Assembly (NCBI RefSeq): GCF_000226095.1
Contig: NC_016477.1
Coordinates: 1,240,001 to 1,304,000, forward strand
From: Thermothelomyces thermophilus ATCC 42464
Taxonomy: Eukaryota > Ascomycota > Sordariomycetes > Sordariales > Chaetomiaceae
Direction of reading: 5' to 3'
DNA: 64,000 nt
Made by a program: the position numbers and the translations under genes. Of the stretch, positions 45,686 through 55,035 are shown one piece after another (within the stretch, counting starts at the first letter, position 1; each line of letters starts with the position of its first letter). The notes beneath the pieces are model-generated. The model was not told where the DNA came from. It did not search any database and worked only from the letters and a program-made list of their open reading frames with translations.

Positions 45686-47419
45686 GTTGGCGGCGGTGCA
45701 GAATCTCCGGGCTCGAGCTGGTGATTCGCTAAGGCGTTTGGGGTTGTTGTGGTGGAGTTTCTGTCCCTATCCCCTTCAAATTCGACTTAAAACAATGCTA
45801 TTGCTGCTGCTGGCCCAACAGGCTCCCTGTTCCGGCTGAGCAAATCTTCCAGCTACAGATCCGTGTGATGGCGGCGTAGTCTGCGTGAGGGCGTCGTCGT
45901 CAACAGGGCGTGACACGAAGACTTAGCACTGGGCTGGTCTTCGATTTTGGAGGGTTGGGCTCGCCCAAAAAAACACGCCCGGTTGTACGGCGTGTGCAGA
46001 ACGGGAGCGAGCAGCGGAGCTATCAATTAAATCAGTTAAAAGTAGTGCAAGAGCTAGTGTGTAAGTGTAGTGTATGGACGGAATGGCCCGTACCAAACAA
46101 ACACAATGAGACCGGGGTTACCCTCGATGGCGTCGACCTAGGCGGGGTGAGAATTTAAGAAGCAAAATTTAGGTTCTGACTTGCACCAGCCGAGTCTGAG
46201 AAGATGGTCAATGGTCAATGGGCTGCATTGCCCCGATATACCGACCAGGGACTGGCATACGGTATCGCAGTCCCTACGACAATACGCAATTGACCGCTTC
46301 ATTTTCAGACACGGGCCCTGGTGTGCGCACCTTGGCTGAAACTCTTTGACGCGCGCCATCGATGGAGTTGGCGGCGCTCAATGACGCAAAGAGCTTGTCA
46401 GTGATGGCGAGGAGATGGCGAGGAACTGGGCGAGCGCTGTGGGGCAAAGCAAAATCTGGGCAGCTGAACACCAGGGTCACGGCTGAACAAGGGTCACGGC
46501 AATCGCGCGCGATGCAACCCTGGAAATCTCACGGGTGGGGGTGGCATATCACAGGCCCGGAAAGAGGCAAACAGGGGTCCACTGCCCCGATGGGGACATG
46601 CCAATGGGGAACGGGCCCTGGTTCCTTTCCGCCTGTGTACAGAATCGGGACAAGTCTCGATCGACGACAACATCATACGAGGTACGACACCGCCAAGTTA
46701 GCTGTTTACACAGTAGTTAGCTGCTAACGCAGCGCAACCAACAAAACAAGAAAAGATTCGCTGACTTGTCGTTCACGGGTCGTGAGCAGCCCGCCTCCCC
46801 CAACACTGCTGCCTGCTGCCGCTCGCTTCGAGACAATTCTGCAGAAAAATCATTAACTCAGGGCGAGAAAAGGGAGTAATTATATTTATAAAAAAGAAGA
46901 AGAAAAGGAAAAGTAAAATTAACTACGATTTGGCTGTTTCTTTTGGGTGGGAACAGTAATGTTACACTACTGTGTGCTGCTCGGGAAGAGTCTTGACATG
47001 CCGCTGTGCAGCCACGGCGTTGGAGACCGGCTCAGCTGGCCTAGCATCACCTCGCGCGTTATGGATTAGCTAATACCTGCACTAGTGTAGTCACTGACTA
47101 GTGCAGTTCTGACGGAGCCATCGAACGCAAGGATTCCAGGCGCTATTGCAGCCTCCATGCCTAATCCGGCATTTTGTGCTCTTGCAAAGACACCTCCGAG
47201 GGCCTTTGCTTGCTGCGCACGGCAGCAACTCGCCGTCTGTCAAAAAACTTCGAGGAGCTGGAGGTGCGCAGCCTTGACGTATGAGAGGGGTAATCGGCAC
47301 AGACCGCTGCGTTCTTCCTCCAGGTTTTGAATTCCTCGCAATGATTCGAGATGACGTTCTGTCTGTGGATGAATTTGAGGTCTTTGCGTCAACCAGCGAA
47401 CGTGCGGTGGACGTGAAGG

Positions 47420-47640
47420 CAAGGAATAAAAGAAAGAAAGAAAAAAAGGAAAGGCAAGAGAGAAGAGGGAAAAGGTAAAGGAAAGGAAAGGAGAGGAAAG
47501 GAGAGGAAAGGAAAGGAAAGGGGAACGAACAAAGAAAAGGCAAGGAATAAAAGAAAGAAAAAGAAAGAAAGAAAAAAGGAAAGGAAACAGAGAAGAGGGG
47601 AAAAGGTAAACAAGTGGCGAGGGAGGGAGAGGAAAGCGAA
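47420..47640 (+). repeat. Polypurine (GAAAG/GGAAA) tract
   Basis: About 220 nt of nearly pure A/G with imperfect 5-bp units such as GGAAA and GAAAG. Two similar segments (about 47420-47470 and 47535-47610) share AAGGCAAGGAATAAAAGAAAG, which suggests a local duplication of about 115 bp period. Confidence 0.85.
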
Positions 47641-47958
47641 AACAATGACTGCTGACATGAAAATAGAGTGAAGAAGCTATCCATAATTTAAAGAGATATA
47701 GGAAAGAAGGCCTGGCAAGCAAAGGAGAACTTGCACCTAAGGTATGTTTGTTGTACTGTACGGTACGTGGTAGAAACGTGTTATAGTACATACAACTCAG
47801 AGAAGAGAGAGCGACAAATCTAGCATTATCGTTCTCCTCTGCCTGCAACACCGGTTCCATCTCCCTTGGGCCGCGACTTGGCATTCCAGTCTTCGACAAC
47901 AGGTCTGATGGACTGCCGCTTCCGTCAAACGCGGCTGCGGCCACGCCTTTGTCCCAAG

Positions 47959-47959
47959 T

Positions 47960-47993
<34 letters not shown>
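47959..47993 (+). repeat. T21-A14 palindromic homopolymer
   Basis: Twenty-one T are followed directly by fourteen A, a perfect 14-bp inverted repeat with no loop. It lies about 245 bp upstream of the start codon of the unknown coiled-coil gene. Poly(dA:dT) tracts exclude nucleosomes, so a promoter role is plausible but not shown. Confidence 0.95.
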
Positions 47994-48236
47994 TTATTCC
48001 GCAACAAAGAGCAAACAATGCAGCGGGACTGCTGGGGTGAATTCGGTTTATATGTACCCTGGGACAATGGACAAACCACCTCCCCCCCCAACGGTATGAG
48101 AGGGAGCAGATAGCCCGTCTCTCCGGCGCGCAGGGAACACAGCGTCCCGCTGTCGAGTCAGTTACGCACGAGGCATACCCGTTCAGAAGCACATTGTGTT
48201 GAGTTGAGGCTGTTGGAGACTCTCAAGAGGAAGGAC

Positions 48237-49859
48237 ATGGCCAAGCGAGACCGCAGAGGAGAGCGCAGAGCGGTCCCCTCCCATCTCGCAGAGCACGAGG
48301 ATGACGAGCACGCCGGGCAGAGGGGCTACGTCAAGGGCACCGACTATGCCCTCCCCTACTTCTCCCAGTGGTCGCGCCTCTACGAGTCCGAGCCCGAGAT
48401 CCGCGACGGCCTGCTCCGCCACGTCAACTGCGGCTACCTCTCGACCCACGGGGTGCCGCCGACCTTGCTGGCGCTCAAGCAGCACGCCCAGTCCCTCTGC
48501 GTGCTCATCCACGCGCTGAACCCGACCCTCGAGTCCGCCGAGATCGCCCCCGGCGGCAGCGGCGGCGGCGGCGACGACCCCCTGGCGCTCCGCTACAAGC
48601 TCAACGACGCCTTCGACTTCCTCGACGACCTGACCGTGCCCTACATCAACGACGACCCGGACCACCACAAGCCCCTCGCCGCGCTGGCCAACGAGGTCCG
48701 CGCCCGGGACGAAGCCGTCGGCACGACCGCGTACCACTGCCCCCTGGCCGAGACCCGACCGCGCGGGGGCGCCGGCGCCGACAAGCAGCGACCCTACGCC
48801 AACCACCACAACCTCGTCATGCACGCCAACGCCTGCCTCGAGCGCCTCGACCACGAGCTCGGCAGCACCGGCGGCCTGATGAGCCTGCTGCCCCCGGCGA
48901 ACACCTCCTCCGGGTCGGACCTGGCCGCCGCCGCCGCCCGCGACAGCCTGCTCGGCCAGTGGCTGCACTTCACCCAGTCGCTGGTCGGCCGCATGCACGA
49001 GCTGGAGCGCGCCTACGGCAGCGCGCTCGACGCCCTGGCCGGGGAGGCCGTCGTGCCCGCCGCCCTGGCCCTGTCCCTGTCCCTGTCCCAGTACCAGACC
49101 CGTTCACCACCCGCTGGCGGCGGTGGCGGCGGCGGCGGCGGCGGAGGAGGAGGAGGTCGCGAGCTGGTCTACCCGCAGGACCGCTGGGTGCTGGCCAACG
49201 CGGGCGACGACGCGTTCGAGCGCGTGCACGCGCTGCTCGACCGGCGCGAGGCGCTGGCCGCGGCGCGCGAGCGCGTCTGGCGGCGCAACGGCGTCATCGG
49301 TGACGCCCTGTGGCAACAACAACGGCCGCGGCGTGACGACGAGGACGAGGACGACGAGGACGACGACGACGAGGACGACGAGGAGGAGGATCGCGGCCAT
49401 GCGAGGGGCATCGTCACCGTCGACATCCTCACGCGGTACTACCGGGTCCGCGGGGCCGGGGGCGCGGGGTCCCGGAGCACGGTGTTCGTGGTGCCCGCGT
49501 GGGAGCAGCACCCGGGGGTGGAGTACACGCGCGAGGCGGAGGCGCGGCCGACGGTGGTGGCGTGCGCGCAGCCGCGGTTCCCCGAGCGGGCGACCGAGCT
49601 GGAGCGCAGGTTCCGCGACCGCATCAACCGGGCGCGCGCCGTCGAGCGGGACAACCTCCGGCTGCGGAACCGGATGGACGAGCTCGAGGCCGAGGTCGCC
49701 GTGCTCAGCCGCCACAACCACATGCTGGCCAAGACCAGGGACGCCCTCATCCTGGCCGTCGGCGGTGGCAGCAGCAACAGCACCAGCACCAGCAGCAGCG
49801 CGGGCGCGGACGTGGCCGAGCCGGCCCCCAAACTGCATGAACAGAGAGACAGGCCATGA
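48237..49859 (+). CDS. Protein of unknown function with a C-terminal coiled coil
   Basis: A single exon from the first in-frame ATG encodes 540 aa. The upstream in-frame sequence to 48204 lacks an ATG. The N terminus is basic (MAKRDRRGERR). A conserved-looking helical region follows (YALPYFSQWSRLYESEPEIRDGL, NCGYLSTHGVPPTLLALKQH). The middle carries several microsatellite-coded inserts: poly-Gly after YQTRSPPA, and an Asp/Glu run of about twenty residues near 375-395. The C-terminal part has a leucine-zipper-like heptad pattern, ATELERRFRDRINRARAVER and NLRLRNRMDELEAEVAVL, ending in a Ser/Thr tail. No basic region typical of bZIP precedes the zipper closely, so DNA binding is not claimed. GC-ending codons and length support a real gene. 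I do not recognise the family. Confidence 0.72.
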   Translation: MAKRDRRGERRAVPSHLAEHEDDEHAGQRGYVKGTDYALPYFSQWSRLYESEPEIRDGLLRHVNCGYLSTHGVPPTLLALKQHAQSLCVLIHALNPTLESAEIAPGGSGGGGDDPLALRYKLNDAFDFLDDLTVPYINDDPDHHKPLAALANEVRARDEAVGTTAYHCPLAETRPRGGAGADKQRPYANHHNLVMHANACLERLDHELGSTGGLMSLLPPANTSSGSDLAAAAARDSLLGQWLHFTQSLVGRMHELERAYGSALDALAGEAVVPAALALSLSLSQYQTRSPPAGGGGGGGGGGGGGGRELVYPQDRWVLANAGDDAFERVHALLDRREALAAARERVWRRNGVIGDALWQQQRPRRDDEDEDDEDDDDEDDEEEDRGHARGIVTVDILTRYYRVRGAGGAGSRSTVFVVPAWEQHPGVEYTREAEARPTVVACAQPRFPERATELERRFRDRINRARAVERDNLRLRNRMDELEAEVAVLSRHNHMLAKTRDALILAVGGGSSNSTSTSSSAGADVAEPAPKLHEQRDRP

Positions 49860-50934
49860 TTGGCTCTATCTGAGACTATGTCTGCGTACAATCTCTCTCT
49901 CTTTTTCTTTCTTCCTTTTTTTTTCTTTTTTTTCTATCGTGAAGGAATTTTCCTGTCTCATCACACTCCCGGACTTGCATCATGTCTTCTCTTTCATTTC
50001 CTTTTGTTTCGTTTCTCTTCTGACAAGCGTGGGCAAATATTTCTACTAGACTTGTTTCAGGCTTCGCCTCGATACCGGGTTTCATTGCCCTTTTAGAGCA
50101 CTCAGTTTTAGAGCACTCCGGCTAGTTTTCGGTATGACATCGCGTACATAGTAGTGTCTCACCAAGACTCAATCTGAGAGCGCTTACTACAGTACTGTGC
50201 GGTATGATCGGAGCGCTCCCCCTCTTCCCCTCCAATCAATCGATCCCCGCATCGAACGTTGCCATGGCAACTAGTTACCTAGTGCGCATCCCATCACACC
50301 CACCATCACGATCAACCCGGTGATTCTGGACACGCTGGGCAAAAACTTGCAGATACTGTTAAAATCAGAACCAATGACAGGGCTCAAATCCCAATTGCCA
50401 GTTGACATGCTCTGCGGCTGCGCAAGCTCACCGGTGAGGGACGGTCTTGGATGCGGGCCGGAGCCGGCTCCGTTTGTTGACATCCCTGAATGACCCCTCA
50501 GTTCGGACATCCCACTTTATCCTGCACTTCTTTGCCCTGATGCGAACCGCGCCCTGCCTCGTTTTTGCCCACTGAATCTGGTACCAGATCATCTCGCATC
50601 TGCCGATTCATTATTATGACACTCTGATAGCATCGTTGATATTACCAAACTGCCTTGTCTTTTCGCCCTTCTTCTTGTCTGTGTCTTTCCGGACCGGGGA
50701 CGCGGCCTTGTGGTGCCTACCCCGGGTTTCCTTTTTTTTTTTACTCCACCCTGTCGCGGAGTTGCAGGAATACGAGAGACGGGTGATCTCGTCCAACGAG
50801 ACGCCGTATCGTCATTCCAAGCGCATACACCACCCTGTCTATAGTGAACGGCCATTCAAGGGAAACAGCAATGCGGAGCTAGGCGAGGTGATCACGACCG
50901 CGGCCTAGTGTATCACCGACCAACCAGCATTGTG
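49860..50934. other. Intergenic region
   Basis: No coding region is supported. The left part (49895-49935) is T/C-rich, as expected for a 3' UTR. The sequence TTTTAGAGCACTC occurs twice at about 50090-50118 as a short direct repeat. The right part is the promoter of the kelch protein gene and includes a T10 run near 50732. Confidence 0.45.
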
Positions 50935-53900
50935 ATGCTTCGTCCCATCTTCTCCGGGCCGGCAATGCCTCCCGCGCCGAAGGGTGACGCTGCTCTCCGT
51001 TCCGGAGCCGCCCCCCGTCAAGTCGGCGCGAGGAGCCTTGCTGGTACCCGGCGCTGTCCCGGGGCCCGGCGCCGGCGAGCACGTACGGCCAGCACGCTCG
51101 TCACGGCAGTGTTGGGTCTTGCAGCGCGGGCATCTGCCGAGCCGGTGCTGCCGTACACCCCAACCACGATATTGCTGGCCCCCGACGGTGCCGCGGGCAG
51201 TGGCGCCGCCTACATCTTCGCCCCGAGCGGCGACGACCGAGATGCGGTCGACTTCCTGGCCCTCAACGTCTCCAGCCTGCGCGCCTCCGCCCTCGAGCCA
51301 ACGAAACTAACTCCCGACCTTCCCTTTCTCTCCAAAGACGCCGCCGATTGTGCTACCTTCGCGCCGACCATCCTCCGCAACGGTACCATCGTCGTCCTCG
51401 CGGGCGACTGCTCCTCCACCGCAGCCTCCACCCTCTGGAGCTACACCCCGGGACAGCCCGATGCAAGATGGACACAGCACCCCGTCGTGCCGTCTGCCTC
51501 ATGGGACAATGCCCAGGCGGGACCCTACCACCTCGGCGGACTCGTCAACTTCTCCCCTCAGCTCAGCCCCGTTCTCTCCGAGCCGACGCTCTACTTCTAC
51601 GGCGGCATGTGCCCTCGGAAGTCCTCCTCCTCCGCCGACACCTGGCAGTCCAATGCTGCCTATTCCAACCGCATGCTCCGCCTGATCCCGCCTAGCCCAC
51701 CGCCCTCCTCCTCCTCCTCCTCCTCCTACACGCTGGATTACGCTTCCGCCGGGGGACAACAACAGCCTCCCGTGGCCGAGGCGGGCTTCACCTGGACCGA
51801 GCTCACGCCGTCGCTATCCAACCGCACCATCATCACCACCACTTCCGACGGTGGCGGCAAGGACGGGGCCGGAACGGAACAGGTGACGACGAGCATCATC
51901 ATCACCCAGCAGACCAGCCACGTGCTGCTGGGGGGCCACACGCAGGGCGCCTTTGTCAACATGAGCACCGCCGCCGTCTGGTCGCTGCCCGAGGAGACGT
52001 GGACTTTTGTCTCGATCGCCCCGCCCCCGGCTGCTTCTTCTTCTTCTTCTTCTTCTTCTTCTTCTGACGACGACGACGACGACGGGAGGGCGGACCTCGC
52101 GCGGCAGCGGGAGCGACAAGAAGAGGAAGAGAACAACAAGAAGAAGCAAAAGACGAAGACGAAAAGGAGACTACGGCGGGAGGCGGCGGCTGCCGCGCCG
52201 GGGATGGTGGTGGACAGTCGGTCCGGGCACACGACCGTGCTGAGCGAGGACGGGACCAGGCTGGTGGTGTACGGCGGCTGGGTCGGGGACGTGAGCCGGG
52301 CGGCCGAGCCGCAGCTGGCCGTGGTGAGGCTCGGCGTCGGGCTCGCCGACTGGGAGTGGGAGGTCCCCGCCGACCAGGGGAGCGCCCCGTCGTCGTCGTC
52401 CGGAGGAGGAGGGGGCGTGTACGGGCACGGCGCGGTCGTGCTGCCGGGGAACGTCATGATGGTGTATGGGGGGTACGAGACCTCCGAGGGCGGCAAGATC
52501 AGGAAGAGAAGAACGGGCGGGAGCATGTTCTACAACATCACGAGCGGGAGCTGGTCCGATGTGTATGTCAGTCCGCTCGTTCAAGGAAATAGCGGAAAGA
52601 GCGGTGGTGATGGTGGTGATGGTGGCGGCGGCAGCACCCACGGCGGCGACGCGGGCGGCGACAGCGGTCTTGGCGGCCCGGCCGGGAACGGAAACAGCTC
52701 GGGCGACTGGACAAAAGCGAAGCGGATCGGTCTCGGAGTCGGCCTTGGAGTCGGCTTGCTCGTCCTCAGCATCCTGGCGTGTCTCGGCGTGTGCTGGTTC
52801 CGCCGGAGACGGCAGCGCCGGAGATCCCGCGATGAGACGCTCCGGGGTCTCTCGCAGGGACTGAACGGCCCGCTGGCCCGCGGCGTCGGGGAGGAGGACG
52901 ACGGCGAGATGCTCGAGCGAGACCACGGTATGGGCATGTCCTTCTTCCCCTGGACCGCCGCGACGGCACGGGACTGGTACATGGGCATGGGCGGGGACGA
53001 CCCCTACATGCAGGGCCGGCGCTCGCTGGGGTACGAGAGCCTCCGGGGAGGGTACCGGCCTTCTTCTTCTTCTTCTTCTTCCTCCCTGTACATGCCGCCA
53101 CCTCCTTCGGCGTCCACGTTCAGCCACCGGCCGAAGGCGGCCAAGGGCCTCCACCACCAACCGAGCAGCTCGTACGACTTCACCCCGCTCACGCGCGGCC
53201 CCAACCGCATCGAGCCCATCTACGAAGCCGACGAGGACTCGGAAGGCGACCTCGGCAAGAACTACCCGCTCGGCCCGGACAAAGAGGAGCGCGTCGGCAA
53301 CGACACCGACCACGACGACGACGACGACCCCTTCCTCACTCCTACCCTCAGCACCCCGACCGGCGGAGCTTTCCCGAGGCCGCATACCGCCAACTCGAGC
53401 CCGCGCAACTCCGGCTCCCCTACCCCTCCCGCCGCGCAACGAAAAAAACAACAGCAACAACCAGCGGAAGAAACAAAATTAGCAGCAGCAGCAGGAGGAG
53501 GAGGAGGCCAAGAGCAGCACCCGGACGTGCAAGGCTGGGTGCACGAGGTCGAGAACCTCGCCGCGGGGCCCTCGCCCTCTCCTCCCTCGCCTACCTCCTC
53601 TTCTTCCCAGCCCCCGTCTCCTCCTCCTCCTCCTCCTCCTCCTCCTCCTCCTCCTCCTCCTCCCACATCTACCGTGGCCACGGTGATAAGCCGCGTCTCC
53701 TCGCTCCGGCGCGGCGCGTCGGCCAGATCGAGCCGCCAGCCCGATTCACCGTCGTCACCACCCTCGGCGGCGGCGTCATCATCATCGTCCGGAGCGACCG
53801 ACGACGGGCGGACGGGGAGCAACCTGTCGGAGCGCAGCGCCTTCAGCTTCGTCCCCGCCAGCGGCGGAGGCGGCCGAGGCTCGGCGGGCGCGGAAGACCG

Positions 53901-55035
53901 GGTCCTTTTGTCGCGGCTGCGCACGACGCTCGCCGCCGCTGGTGCGACGGGCGGTGGTGTCGGCGGCGGCGGCGGCGGGGATGGCCGGCTGGGGAGCAGC
54001 GGCAGCAGCTCCGGCGGCTCCTCCGGTCGGAGCTACAATACGGCCCGGTCGAGCTTTGCGGTTCTCCAGGCCGAGGGGCCCCGGCTGCTCCTGGGGCGGC
54101 GCGGAGAAGAGGAGGAGGAGGAGGAGGAGGGGGAGGGGGAGGGGGAGGGGGAGGAAGAGGAGCAGCAGCAGCAGCAGGAGGGAGAGACGGACGGCGACTA
54201 CGTCTACGTGCCGGGCAGTCCGAGCAAGAGCAAGGCGAGGAGGAGCTGGTTCGGGAGCCTGAGGAGGGTGTTTAGCGGCGGCACGCCCGAGTCCGGGAGC
54301 CACGCGAGCGGGAGCAGCCTCGGGGGCGACAGTCCCACGCGAGAGGGGCTCCTCTCCGGGGCGAAAGGGGCCAGCAGCTCCGACTACGGCGGCCGGCCGT
54401 ACGGCGGCGCCGGGCTGCAGAGGCGAAGACATGGGAGGGAGGCATGGCTGGGAGGAGGGGACGGGGACGGGGACGGGGACGACGAGGAGTGGGAGAGGGA
54501 TCTGGAGAGGGCGGCCGAGCAGCGGACGGTTCAGATCATGTTCACCGTGCCCAGGGAGCCGCTGCGGGTGGTCAACGCCGAGGTGGAGAGGGAGGAGAGC
54601 GTGCTGATTGTCGACCCCGAGGAGGAGGAGGAGAAGAAGAAGAAGAAGGATGACAATGACGACGACAAGACCAACAAGACGGCACCGGCGGCGCCAGGAG
54701 ACGGCCCCCCGTCCCGGAAGGAGACGCCGGAACCCAGCGCGATTCCGGATCCTCCCCCTCCTTGGCTGGCTCCCGCTGACCCCCGGACGGAGCAGGATGA
54801 CAGGGCGGCGAACAGACTATCGACTGCTACGTCGGAGCCGCCACCGGTTGGCGTGTCTCCGTCCCCGTCGCTGCGGGCACCGTCGATCGGCAGCACCACG
54901 CTGCACACGGCCGAGGCCGTGAGGCTGGAGCGGCCGAGGACTCGGGTCCTGGAGATGGTCGAGAGCTTCGAGAGCAGAAGCCGGGAGGGGAGCCGGGAGC
55001 CGAGTCCCACGGGAAGCCCGGTGAGAAGATCATAA
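50935..55035 (+). CDS. Large kelch-repeat type I membrane protein
   Basis: A single exon encodes 1366 aa from the first ATG. A basic N terminus leads into a hydrophobic segment TASTLVTAVLGLAARASA (about residues 50-68) that fits a signal peptide ending before EPVLPYTP. The extracellular part has kelch-like blades: TLYFYGGMCP, HVLLGGHTQGAFVNMSTAAVW, RLVVYGGWVGD and GHGAVVLPGNVMMVYGGYE. A Ser-Asp-Lys insert made by microsatellites interrupts blades near residues 365-425. One membrane span, IGLGVGLGVGLLVLSILACL (about 598-620), is followed by a stop-transfer RRRRQRRRSRDE. The about 730-residue cytosolic tail has a less repetitive stretch (FFPWTAATARDWYMGMGGDD, QGRRSLGYESLRGG). It then becomes very low-complexity, with poly-Pro, poly-Glu, poly-Ser and Gly runs. 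It may sense or bind the cell surface. The ligand and function are unknown. Confidence 0.82.
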   Translation: MLRPIFSGPAMPPAPKGDAALRSGAAPRQVGARSLAGTRRCPGARRRRARTASTLVTAVLGLAARASAEPVLPYTPTTILLAPDGAAGSGAAYIFAPSGDDRDAVDFLALNVSSLRASALEPTKLTPDLPFLSKDAADCATFAPTILRNGTIVVLAGDCSSTAASTLWSYTPGQPDARWTQHPVVPSASWDNAQAGPYHLGGLVNFSPQLSPVLSEPTLYFYGGMCPRKSSSSADTWQSNAAYSNRMLRLIPPSPPPSSSSSSSYTLDYASAGGQQQPPVAEAGFTWTELTPSLSNRTIITTTSDGGGKDGAGTEQVTTSIIITQQTSHVLLGGHTQGAFVNMSTAAVWSLPEETWTFVSIAPPPAASSSSSSSSSSDDDDDDGRADLARQRERQEEEENNKKKQKTKTKRRLRREAAAAAPGMVVDSRSGHTTVLSEDGTRLVVYGGWVGDVSRAAEPQLAVVRLGVGLADWEWEVPADQGSAPSSSSGGGGGVYGHGAVVLPGNVMMVYGGYETSEGGKIRKRRTGGSMFYNITSGSWSDVYVSPLVQGNSGKSGGDGGDGGGGSTHGGDAGGDSGLGGPAGNGNSSGDWTKAKRIGLGVGLGVGLLVLSILACLGVCWFRRRRQRRRSRDETLRGLSQGLNGPLARGVGEEDDGEMLERDHGMGMSFFPWTAATARDWYMGMGGDDPYMQGRRSLGYESLRGGYRPSSSSSSSSLYMPPPPSASTFSHRPKAAKGLHHQPSSSYDFTPLTRGPNRIEPIYEADEDSEGDLGKNYPLGPDKEERVGNDTDHDDDDDPFLTPTLSTPTGGAFPRPHTANSSPRNSGSPTPPAAQRKKQQQQPAEETKLAAAAGGGGGQEQHPDVQGWVHEVENLAAGPSPSPPSPTSSSSQPPSPPPPPPPPPPPPPPPTSTVATVISRVSSLRRGASARSSRQPDSPSSPPSAAASSSSSGATDDGRTGSNLSERSAFSFVPASGGGGRGSAGAEDRVLLSRLRTTLAAAGATGGGVGGGGGGDGRLGSSGSSSGGSSGRSYNTARSSFAVLQAEGPRLLLGRRGEEEEEEEEGEGEGEGEEEEQQQQQEGETDGDYVYVPGSPSKSKARRSWFGSLRRVFSGGTPESGSHASGSSLGGDSPTREGLLSGAKGASSSDYGGRPYGGAGLQRRRHGREAWLGGGDGDGDGDDEEWERDLERAAEQRTVQIMFTVPREPLRVVNAEVEREESVLIVDPEEEEEKKKKKDDNDDDKTNKTAPAAPGDGPPSRKETPEPSAIPDPPPPWLAPADPRTEQDDRAANRLSTATSEPPPVGVSPSPSLRAPSIGSTTLHTAEAVRLERPRTRVLEMVESFESRSREGSREPSPTGSPVRRS
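53612..53664 (+). repeat. (CCT)n microsatellite coding poly-Pro
   Basis: About 16 CCT units encode a poly-proline run in the cytosolic tail of the kelch protein. Similar coding tracts in the same gene are (TTC)n near 52036 (Ser), (GAC)n near 52067 (Asp) and (GAG)n near 54108-54130 (Glu). Confidence 0.9.

Larger units (their letters stand above)
45686..48236. other. Divergent intergenic region of about 2.5 kb
   Basis: It lies between divergently transcribed genes and must carry both promoters. No coding region is supported. A purine tract of GAAAG/GGAAA words runs from about 47420 to 47640, and a T21-A14 hairpin-forming tract lies at 47959-47993. Near 46480-46495 there is a short imperfect direct repeat of GGGTCACGGC. 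Confidence 0.5.
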
